In this document: positions 10,022-17,160 of the stretch, in pieces | Numbering within the stretch: position 1 is the first letter of the stretch | Layout of the letters: each line of letters begins with the position of its first letter | NCBI GenBank assembly: GCA_002316835.1 | Contig: DCEG01000108.1 | Span: forward strand, 18,256-64,980 | Reading direction: 5' to 3' | Length of the DNA stretch: 46,725 bases | Source: Bacteroidales bacterium UBA1035 | Lineage (GTDB): Bacteria; Bacteroidota; Bacteroidia; Bacteroidales; Dysgonomonadaceae | Notes under the pieces: model-generated | Database searches by the model: none | What the model saw: only the letters and a program-made list of their open reading frames with translations | What the model was told of the DNA's origin: nothing | Translations under genes and position numbers: made by a program

Positions 10022-10466
10022 TCCAGGATAGTTTACATCTCTTTAACTTAGTTTAAATATATTTTTGTAACTGATAGAGCACAAGGTTTTTCTAATATAA
10101 TTTCTGTTGATGCATGTATATATTCTGTAAGGAAGCACTAAATTTGTGGATTGCTATTGAAGTATTTACTCCGATAATTTATCTACATGATCTTAGCTAA
10201 CTTATGCCGGAAATCCAACGAATCTCATAAACAGTAAGTAACTTTCCGGAAACTACAACAGATAATTAATAAAAATTAAAACAGACAGTAAGTGACACGC
10301 ACGTAATTATTGACTCTTTTTATTGATACTCTTAATGGTGTCTTGTAACGGTTCTACATATAACAGCCATGTCTTGACAATAGAAGAGATGTTATTGCCT
10401 GAAACATAATATTATTTTAGAAACTGAAATATTTAACAACATATAATTTTTTAAAAATATTTGAAT
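10022..10466. other. 445-bp gap inside PUL A with repeats and a -7-like element
   Basis: There is no intact gene here. It contains a TAnnTTTG match at 10060-10067 without a good -33, a 9-bp direct repeat ACAGTAAGT at 10231-10239 and 10285-10293, and inverted copies CCGGAAA (10207-10213) and TTTCCGG (10243-10249), the second lying within the palindrome TTTCCGGAAA. A possible gene remnant at 10314-10409 is listed separately. The gap probably separates two transcripts, with the esterases and second GH3 downstream. Confidence 0.5.
10314..10409 (+). pseudogene. Possible remnant of a lipoprotein N-terminus
   Basis: After an in-frame TGA at 10311, 31 codons read as a hydrophobic stretch LLILLMVSC, then NGSTYNSHVLTIEEMLLPET and a TAA. 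This looks like a lipoprotein signal with lipid Cys followed by the opening of a mature domain. The phrase before the stop faintly resembles the start of TPR-type Bacteroidetes lipoproteins and regulators, but that comparison is from memory. There is no ATG before the hydrophobic stretch; the only ATG is inside it. It may be a decayed gene or chance. Confidence 0.3.
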
Positions 10467-11675
10467 ATGAAACGAATAACTATTTTGGCAGCAATGTTTA
10501 TAATCGCTGCATCATCATTTGCACAGCAAGCTCTTTGGGGTGGACAAGCTATTGTTTCACCTGAAATTCATGAAAACAACACAGTGACCTTTCGATTGAG
10601 AGCACCGAAAGCTGTAAAAGTTGCAGTAACCGGAGACTTTTTGCCACCTCAGCCAACTGAAACCCCATTTGGAAAGTATGATTTGCCCGGCACGGCTGAA
10701 TTGAAAGAAGGGGAAGGTGGAGTTTGGGAATACACAACTCCTGCCCCGTTGGCTTCTGAACTTTACAGTTATACATTCATTGTTGATGGTTTACGCATTA
10801 ATGATCCTGCAAATGTGGCCATGATTCGTGATGTTGCATCGGTAACGAATGTGTTTATCATACCCGGAAATCCGGGTGATCTGTACAGCATTAAAGATGT
10901 TAAACACGGTAGTGTTGTACGGAGGTGGTATGACAGTCCGACATTAAAGGAACAGCGTCGTATAACTATTTATACTCCTCCGGGATACGAAAGTAATAAT
11001 CAAACTTATCCAGTGTTTTACCTCCTTCACGGTTCGGGGGGCGATGAAGAAGCCTGGATTGCTTTGGGCCGTACTGCTCAGATAATGGATAATTTGATCG
11101 CCCAGGGAAAAGTTAAACCCATGATTGTTGTTATGCCAAACGGGCATACGCAAAATACAGCCGCGCCAAGTGAGTCTAATCGCAATTATTTGCCGGCCAT
11201 GGGTGGCGGCCCACGTCAGGCTGTAGCCAGCATGGAAGATAGCTTTGGTGACGTTATGAAATTCGTTGAAAGTAATTATCGTGTAAAGAAGGACAAAGCT
11301 AACCGTGCTATCGCGGGTTTATCTATGGGAGGGATGCATTCTGCTGCTATCTCGGCCCAGTATCCAAATACTTTTAATTACGTAGGTGTATTCTCTGCTC
11401 CTCCTATTGCAACTATGATGGCTCGTAACAACGACGATGTAGCCAAAAATACAGAGGATTTCGTGAAAAAATTACAAGTACAGCAAAGGAATGGATTCAA
11501 TCTGTATTGGATTGCTTGCGGTGATACAGACTTTTTGTACCAAAGTGTTATCGATAGTATGAAAAAGATGGACGAAATTGGATTCAAATATACCTACAGT
11601 GAGAGTGCTGAAGGTCATATCTGGAAGAATTGGCGGATATATTTGTCGGAGTTTGCACCAATGTTATTCAAATAA
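10467..11675 (+). CDS. CE1-like esterase with N-terminal Ig-like (E-set) domain, first copy
   Basis: A 402-residue secreted esterase of the esterase-D/CE1 type, a family with feruloyl and acetyl-xylan esterases. The start is the ATG at 10467; a TTG two codons earlier is not needed. The signal peptide ends at SSFAQQ (about 20). Residues 25-135 form an E-set/CBM48-like beta domain (FRLRAPKAVKVAVTGDF, SYTFIVDGLRINDP). The alpha/beta-hydrolase domain has YLLHGSGGDEEAW, the nucleophile Ser286 in GLSMGG, an Asp in CGDTDF (353-355) and His384 in EGHIWKNW. It lies 7 bp before a paralogue of the same architecture. In PUL A it probably removes acyl or hydroxycinnamoyl groups before GH3 action; the exact ester is unknown. 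Confidence 0.9.
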   Translation: MKRITILAAMFIIAASSFAQQALWGGQAIVSPEIHENNTVTFRLRAPKAVKVAVTGDFLPPQPTETPFGKYDLPGTAELKEGEGGVWEYTTPAPLASELYSYTFIVDGLRINDPANVAMIRDVASVTNVFIIPGNPGDLYSIKDVKHGSVVRRWYDSPTLKEQRRITIYTPPGYESNNQTYPVFYLLHGSGGDEEAWIALGRTAQIMDNLIAQGKVKPMIVVMPNGHTQNTAAPSESNRNYLPAMGGGPRQAVASMEDSFGDVMKFVESNYRVKKDKANRAIAGLSMGGMHSAAISAQYPNTFNYVGVFSAPPIATMMARNNDDVAKNTEDFVKKLQVQQRNGFNLYWIACGDTDFLYQSVIDSMKKMDEIGFKYTYSESAEGHIWKNWRIYLSEFAPMLFK

Positions 11676-11682
11676 GAAAGTC

Positions 11683-12816
11683 ATGAAGAAAATCATTTTT
11701 TTATCAATTGCCATATTCTTATGCTCAACTTTAGTAACGGCACAAGAACTTGCTAATTTCGTGAATAATAAACCTGTAATTTCACCCGAAATATCAGGCA
11801 ACGAGGTAATCTTTCGGATAAAGGTTCCAAAAGCCAGAGACGTGAAGTTATATGGCTCCTGGATGGCAAATTATACCGACAGGCAGGATCTGATCGAAAA
11901 AGAAAATGGTATATGGGAAGTAATCTTGCCAACACCTGATCCCGAGATTTATACTTATCATTTCATTGTAGATGGAGTAGCGATGAGCGATGCAAATAAT
12001 ATATTGATGCAGCGTGATGGGACTCGCTACCTTAGCATGTTGCTTGTAGACGGAACAAGATCAGCAAATTACAAAGAAGCTGAAAAAAGAGGCAACCTTA
12101 CGAAAGTTTGGTATGATTCTCCAACATTAAAAATGAACCGAAGAATGTATGTATATACTCCGTACAATTATGAAAAAGGTAAACAGAAGTATCCTGTACT
12201 TTATTTACTTCACGGCGGCGGTGGCGATGAAGATGCTTGGTCGAATATGGGGCGTGCGTGCCAGATATTAGATAACCTGATAGAGCAAGGTAAAGCAAAG
12301 CCGATGATAGTGGTTATGCCCAATGGTAATCCGGGTCAGCAGGCGGCGAAGCCTTTAATGCTCGCAGAAAATACTTTTGATTACCGCGATCCCTCTACTG
12401 CCAATCTATATATACATAGCTTGGCAAAAGACATTGTTCCCTTTATTGAGAAAAATTACCGGGTTATACCCAAACCCGATTCCCGTGCAGTGTCGGGACT
12501 GTCAATGGGTGGTGGACACACGATGAATATTGCAAATAATTATCCGGGTATGTTTGGCTATATTGCTCCTATGAGTATGGGAATAAGAGAAGGACAAGAT
12601 ATAGATAATCAGTTGAAAGCCTTGAAAAAAGCGGGTTATAAACTGTATTGGCTGGCATGTGGCGATGCAGATTTCGCTTATCCGGGAGCAAAACTTCTTC
12701 ATGAAGCTTTGGACAGGAATGGATTGACACACACTTTTCATGTTACAGGTGGTGGACACACTTGGTCAAATTGGCGGGATTATCTGAATACTTTGGCCCC
12801 CATGCTGTTTAAATAA
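11683..12816 (+). CDS. CE1-like esterase with N-terminal Ig-like (E-set) domain, second copy
   Basis: A 377-residue paralogue of the preceding gene. The ATG at 11683 gives a good signal peptide (LVTAQE, cleavage about 20); an in-frame ATG at 11578 would run into the previous gene and is rejected. The E-set domain spans about 30-125 (FRIKVPKARDVKLYGSW, TYHFIVDGVAMSDANN). The catalytic domain has YLLHGGGGDEDAW, Ser274 in GLSMGGGH, CGDADF and His359 in GGGHTWSNWRDYL. It shares WYDSPTLK and the C-terminal APMLFK with copy one, supporting tandem duplication, yet differs enough across the substrate-facing region (about 215-245) that the two may prefer different esters. It lies 15 bp before the second GH3. 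Confidence 0.9.
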   Translation: MKKIIFLSIAIFLCSTLVTAQELANFVNNKPVISPEISGNEVIFRIKVPKARDVKLYGSWMANYTDRQDLIEKENGIWEVILPTPDPEIYTYHFIVDGVAMSDANNILMQRDGTRYLSMLLVDGTRSANYKEAEKRGNLTKVWYDSPTLKMNRRMYVYTPYNYEKGKQKYPVLYLLHGGGGDEDAWSNMGRACQILDNLIEQGKAKPMIVVMPNGNPGQQAAKPLMLAENTFDYRDPSTANLYIHSLAKDIVPFIEKNYRVIPKPDSRAVSGLSMGGGHTMNIANNYPGMFGYIAPMSMGIREGQDIDNQLKALKKAGYKLYWLACGDADFAYPGAKLLHEALDRNGLTHTFHVTGGGHTWSNWRDYLNTLAPMLFK

Positions 12817-12831
12817 TTATTTAAAGTTATT

Positions 12832-15192
12832 ATGAACCAAAAAAACATACTAATAACAATTTTAAATTTTACATTACTTTTTGTTTCGTGTGCAGAAAAG
12901 GTGCCTCAATTGGGTAAGACATCTGTAGATAAAGTTATAGAGGCTATGACTTTAGAAGAGAAAGTCAAATTGTTGATCGGTACCGGAATGGCGGGTTTTT
13001 CAGGCGAAACAACTGTTGTGGGTGAGACAAAACAACTTGTTCCCGGCGCTGCAGGCACAACCTATGCGATTCCCCGTTTAGATATACCCGCTACTGTACT
13101 GGCTGATGGGCCTGCCGGTTTGCGTATTACTCCTATTCGGGAAGGTGATGAGCAAACCTATTATTGTACTGCTTTTCCGGTAGCAACAACTTTAGCTGCC
13201 ACCTGGAATACTGAACTGGTAGAGAGTGTAGGTAAGGCTATGGGGAATGAGGTTCTGGAATATGGTGCTGACATACTCCTCGCACCGGCTCTTAATATCC
13301 ATCGTAATCCCCTTTGTGGGCGTAACTTCGAATACTATTCGGAAGACCCGGTAGTTTCCGGAAAGATGGCGGCTGCAATGACAAAAGGTATTCAATCAAA
13401 TGGTGTTGGGGTTTCATTAAAACACTTTGCGGCCAATAATCAGGAAACCAATCGTATGGGTAATGATAGCCGAGTAACACCACGCGCTTTGCGTGAGATC
13501 TACCTGAAAGGTTTTGAGATTGCGGTAAAGGAATCCAATCCCTGGACTATCATGTCTTCTTATAATCGGATTAACGGTACGTATGCTCCTGAAAACTATG
13601 ACTTATTAACGACAATTCTTCGTGATGAATGGGGTTATAAAGGAGTAGTAATGACTGACTGGTTTGGAGGAAGTGATGTTTCTGCAATGGTACGTGCCGG
13701 TAACGACTTGTTAATGCCCGGTTCTGCGAAACAGTATGATGAAATTGTTGCAGCCATAGAAAATGGCAGCCTGTCAATGGAGGATGTAGATCGTAACGTG
13801 AAGAATATATTGAATATGATTCTTGCAACTCCTCGTTTCAAAGGCTATGCTTACTCTAATAAACCGGACCTGAAAGCGAACGCTACTATAACCCGCCAAT
13901 CGGCGGCGGAGGGTATGGTTTTACTGAAAAACAACAATACGCTTCCTTTGTCAGCTTCTGTAAAGAATGTAGCTGCATACGGTATTTCATCTTACGATTT
14001 TATCTCTGGTGGCACAGGGAGTGGTGATGTCAACGAAGCATATACCATCTCTTTAGTTGAGGGCTTAATAAATGCCGGATATCAATTGAATCCACAATTA
14101 AAGATTCAATACGAAGAATACATTGTTACAGAAAATGAAAAGAACAAACCTGACTCCGGCAATCCTCTTGCTGCATTTATGCCGAAGGTACGTCCGGCAG
14201 AATTTGTTCCGGTTTCATCACAGTTAGCCCGACAGGCAATAGAATCTGATGTAGCACTAATCACAATAGGACGGACTTCGGGCGAATTTGTTGATCGAAT
14301 GATAGAAGGTGATTTTAATCTGACTGCTAATGAAAAGAAAATGATTGAAGTTATTTCCCGGACTTTTCGAGCCGCAGGCAAAAAAACAATAGTTATCCTG
14401 AACATTGGTGGCGTTATTGAAACTGCTTCCTGGAAAGATTTCCCCGATGCCATATTGATTGCTTGGCAAGCCGGACAGGAAGGTGGTAATACGGTTGCTG
14501 ATGTGCTGAGCGGAAAAGTAGCCCCATCGGGCAAATTACCAATGACATTTCCGGTTCATTATATGGATGCTGCGTCTTCCGCCAACTTTCCATGGGATCC
14601 TTCCGTCGTAAAATCAGTCGGTGTCAATTTCCCCGGAGGCCAGCGTGATGGAAAAGAGTCTTTACGAAATGTTGATTATACAAATTACGAGGAAGATATT
14701 TTTGTCGGTTATCGTTATTTTGATACATTTCAAAAAACTGTTTCGTATCCTTTTGGTTATGGTTTGTCTTATACTTCTTTTGAGTACACTAATCCTTTAA
14801 TTGAGGAAACAAAAGATGAATTCGTTGTAAGTATTGATATCTCGAACACCGGTAGTGTTTCAGGCAAAGAAGTTATTCAGTTGTATGTAGCTGCTCCACA
14901 GAATGCGGATTTGCCAAAGCCATCAAAAGAACTGAAAGCGTTCGGAAAGACAAAAGAACTGAAAGTAGGAGAAACTCAAACTCTGAGAATGAGCGTTGCA
15001 AAAGCAGATTTGGCTTCTTTCGATAATAATAAGAGTGGGTGGATCGTGGATTCTGGTAACTACACTATACTTTTAGGTACATCTTCACGTGAAATCAAAA
15101 AAACATTGGAACTGAATATTTCTGATCCGAACGTAGAGAAAACGAACAACGTGCTGCAGTTGCAATCTCCAATAAAGGTGTTGGAACCATAG
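12832..15192 (+). CDS. Glycoside hydrolase family 3, predicted lipoprotein
   Basis: A 786-residue GH3 enzyme related to the one at 7679. The signal ends in LFVSC, giving lipid Cys20. This copy is therefore predicted to be membrane-tethered, whereas the first is soluble. Catalytic-domain motifs are KHFAANNQ (197-204) and the nucleophile Asp276 in VMTDWFGG. The second domain has TIGRTSGEFVDR, and the fibronectin-III-like tail has GYRYFDTF and YPFGYGLSYTSFEY. The residue after Glu in the acid/base loop differs between the paralogues (EA versus EF), and a few residues around the active site differ too, so linkage or sugar preference may differ. It is the last gene of PUL A and is followed by a strong terminator. 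Confidence 0.93.
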   Translation: MNQKNILITILNFTLLFVSCAEKVPQLGKTSVDKVIEAMTLEEKVKLLIGTGMAGFSGETTVVGETKQLVPGAAGTTYAIPRLDIPATVLADGPAGLRITPIREGDEQTYYCTAFPVATTLAATWNTELVESVGKAMGNEVLEYGADILLAPALNIHRNPLCGRNFEYYSEDPVVSGKMAAAMTKGIQSNGVGVSLKHFAANNQETNRMGNDSRVTPRALREIYLKGFEIAVKESNPWTIMSSYNRINGTYAPENYDLLTTILRDEWGYKGVVMTDWFGGSDVSAMVRAGNDLLMPGSAKQYDEIVAAIENGSLSMEDVDRNVKNILNMILATPRFKGYAYSNKPDLKANATITRQSAAEGMVLLKNNNTLPLSASVKNVAAYGISSYDFISGGTGSGDVNEAYTISLVEGLINAGYQLNPQLKIQYEEYIVTENEKNKPDSGNPLAAFMPKVRPAEFVPVSSQLARQAIESDVALITIGRTSGEFVDRMIEGDFNLTANEKKMIEVISRTFRAAGKKTIVILNIGGVIETASWKDFPDAILIAWQAGQEGGNTVADVLSGKVAPSGKLPMTFPVHYMDAASSANFPWDPSVVKSVGVNFPGGQRDGKESLRNVDYTNYEEDIFVGYRYFDTFQKTVSYPFGYGLSYTSFEYTNPLIEETKDEFVVSIDISNTGSVSGKEVIQLYVAAPQNADLPKPSKELKAFGKTKELKVGETQTLRMSVAKADLASFDNNKSGWIVDSGNYTILLGTSSREIKKTLELNISDPNVEKTNNVLQLQSPIKVLEP

Positions 15193-15264
15193 CATTTAAA
15201 TTGCTTGAGATTACTTGTGTCTTACCGCTTCCGCTGGAAAGACATTATAAAGTCACAAAGATTT

Positions 15265-15298
15265 AAGCCCCCATAAAACAATTGTTTTATGGGGGCTT
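15265..15298. terminator. Perfect 34-bp palindromic terminator ending PUL A
   Basis: Two perfect 17-bp arms (15265-15281 and 15282-15298) with a GC block of AAGCCCCC/GGGGGCTT at the base, followed by TGTTTCT. The hairpin is 72 bp past the GH3 stop and would isolate PUL A from the sigma factor promoter downstream. Confidence 0.85.
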
Positions 15299-15372
15299 TG
15301 TTTCTATAGTCTACTGATAAACTTGAAGAAATTAAGAATTAGCCAAGACACTTCAAAGGGAAAATGAAAAGA

Positions 15373-15403
15373 TTGTTATTTTTTGTAAAACTCCCTATCT
15401 TTG
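15373..15403 (+). promoter_or_regulatory. Promoter of the ECF sigma factor operon
   Basis: TTG at 15373-15375 is followed after 20 bp by TATCTTTG at 15396-15403, matching the Bacteroidetes consensus. Transcription would begin near 15410, leaving about a 55-nt leader. Confidence 0.7.
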
Positions 15404-15464
15404 TATGGAAATTGATATAGATTTAAAAAATTAATAGCTTCAGATACAATTTTTTTTCGAATAA

Positions 15465-16073
15465 TTGACTTTGATTAACTTAAATGATAGTGAATCATCT
15501 CATTATGCTTCTAAAAGGATAAGTGAAGAGCATTTTGAAGAATTATTCTGCGAGTTTTATCCAAAGTTGCTTGCGTATGCAATATCAATTTTGAATGATA
15601 AACAAGCAGCTGAAGATATTGTCCAGGAGGTATTTCTTTATGTGTGGGAGAAAAAAGAGTACTTGCGTACAGACGCAGGCTTTTACTCATATATCTTTCA
15701 ATCGACATACACAAAATGTGTGGATTACATAAGAAAAGATTCCCGATTAGACAAGCGGGAACAAGAATTACTTTTAAAATTTGCAGAGGAGTATCAATCT
15801 TATTTGGAAAATGATGCCCATCCTATTCAAGAGCTTTTCAGCCAGGATTTTAATAAAAAGCTGGAGGCCTTACTTGAGCAACTACCTGAATCCAGGAGAG
15901 AGGTATTCAAATTGATCTATATTGACGGTTTAAAAGCCAGAGAAGTCGCGTCCAAACTTGATATGCCTCTGCGTACGGTAGAAAGCCACATCTACTTAAC
16001 TTTGAAGTTCCTGAGAACACAACTTTCACCTTCCGATTTTTTTATTTTAGCACTACTTTTTAGATTTTTCTGA
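15465..16073 (+). CDS. ECF RNA polymerase sigma factor, FecI type
   Basis: A sigma-70 ECF factor of about 202 residues. Region 2 is at about 22-90 (EEHFEELFCEFYPKLLAYA, QAAEDIVQEVFLYVWE) and region 4 at about 130-190 (LEQLPESRREVFKLIYIDG, KAREVASKLDMPLRTVESH). It should be held by the FecR-type protein downstream and released when the STN-domain SusC binds ligand, then direct transcription of PUL B. An in-frame TAA is at 15462-15464 and there is no in-frame ATG before region 2, so translation must begin at TTG 15465, TTG 15471 or another rare codon. Confidence 0.9.
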   Translation: MTLINLNDSESSHYASKRISEEHFEELFCEFYPKLLAYAISILNDKQAAEDIVQEVFLYVWEKKEYLRTDAGFYSYIFQSTYTKCVDYIRKDSRLDKREQELLLKFAEEYQSYLENDAHPIQELFSQDFNKKLEALLEQLPESRREVFKLIYIDGLKAREVASKLDMPLRTVESHIYLTLKFLRTQLSPSDFFILALLFRFF

Positions 16074-16145
16074 AAAACTTTCGGTTTCTTCTCCGTATTT
16101 TTCGTTTTTCATTCGTTTAGTTTATGATGAGTGATAATTATTGCT

Positions 16146-17111
16146 ATGGAATCAAATTATTCAATCCTTGTTAAATATCTATGTCAACCGCTTTCTACCG
16201 ATGAAAGAGATGAGTTGTTAAAGTGGCGTGACTTGTCATCCGAAAATCAAAAGCTCTTTTCGGAAGCAAGCAAATTACGCCTTTTAAATGAGTACAAATA
16301 TCAAAACACGGTTGCCGAAACCGCGTTGGCGTTGTCTCGCATTCAAAAGAAACTCCATCGAAACAAAGCGACATTAAAATTGCGAAACATCATAAAATAT
16401 ACTGCTGCGGCAGTTTTAATCGTTGGATTATCGTTGTTTGGTTGGAATAGATTATCTGCAGAAAAATTCACGACCATTGTAGTAGCACAGGGCGAAACGG
16501 TAAAAAAAGTTCTTTTGGATGATGGAACGTTCGTATGGTTAAACGAATCGTCGGAATTGCAGATACCCAAATCGTTTTCGGAAAACCGAAGGACAGTTTC
16601 GCTAAAAGGAAAAGCATTTTTTGATGTGAAGAAAAATCCTGAATCTCCATTCTTGGTTTCGTCGCCTTTCTTGGACATAAAAGTTACCGGGACATCTTTC
16701 GATATTTTTGTTGACGAAGATAAGAGACAAGTGGAAACTATTTTAGTTTCCGGTAAAATTATACTTCAAGATACAGATGGAAAAGATGTTTATGAAATGT
16801 CGCCAGGCGAAAAAGTATCATATGATTCTAATAATGATCAATACACAATTAAGACAGTTGATGCAAATACGCTCACTTCCTGGTATTTGGATCAGATTAC
16901 TTTTGAAAATGCCACGCTGCGCGAAATAGTTAATAAACTCAGTTTAATTTACGATGTGAACATCAACCTTGAATCGAAAAAACTGGCAGAACGCCGTTAT
17001 CGATATGTCATAAACAGAGAAGAGACCTTAAAAGAAGTACTCGATATACTCAGCTACTTAGCACCCATAAAGTATCGGATAGAAGGAAATGAAGTATTTA
17101 TAGGAGAATGA
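16146..17111 (+). CDS. FecR-type anti-sigma factor
   Basis: A 321-residue inner-membrane anti-sigma/sensor. The cytoplasmic N-terminal part (1-82) has a sigma-binding helix region (LSTDERDELLKWRDLSSENQ). One membrane span lies at about 83-100 (YTAAAVLIVGLSLFGW). The periplasmic FecR domain follows (VVAQGETVKKVLLDDGTFVWLNESSEL, VKKNPESPFLVSS, VTGTSFDI), and the C-terminal domain is of the kind that contacts an STN domain (LREIVNKLSLIYDVNINLE). The ATG at 16146 is preferred to the GTG at 16131, which only adds five residues. It sits between the sigma gene and the STN-SusC gene, the standard order for trans-envelope signalling. Confidence 0.93.
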   Translation: MESNYSILVKYLCQPLSTDERDELLKWRDLSSENQKLFSEASKLRLLNEYKYQNTVAETALALSRIQKKLHRNKATLKLRNIIKYTAAAVLIVGLSLFGWNRLSAEKFTTIVVAQGETVKKVLLDDGTFVWLNESSELQIPKSFSENRRTVSLKGKAFFDVKKNPESPFLVSSPFLDIKVTGTSFDIFVDEDKRQVETILVSGKIILQDTDGKDVYEMSPGEKVSYDSNNDQYTIKTVDANTLTSWYLDQITFENATLREIVNKLSLIYDVNINLESKKLAERRYRYVINREETLKEVLDILSYLAPIKYRIEGNEVFIGE

Positions 17112-17160
17112 TAGATTTAAGATTAAATTAAAAACCAAATCAATTAAAAATCAAAGATGT

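Noticed and set aside
10114..10200. A 28-codon frame in the 10022-10466 gap
   Set aside because: No ribosome-binding site, no recognisable feature, length expected by chance in AT-rich DNA.
11578..11682. Upstream in-frame start for the second CE1-like esterase
   Set aside because: It overlaps the end of the first esterase by 98 bp and would bury the signal peptide; ATG 11683 starts exactly at it.
14106..14534. A 142-codon minus-strand frame inside the second GH3 gene
   Set aside because: It is opposite a clear GH3 coding sequence, has no domain, signal or ribosome-binding site, and its composition mirrors the sense codons.
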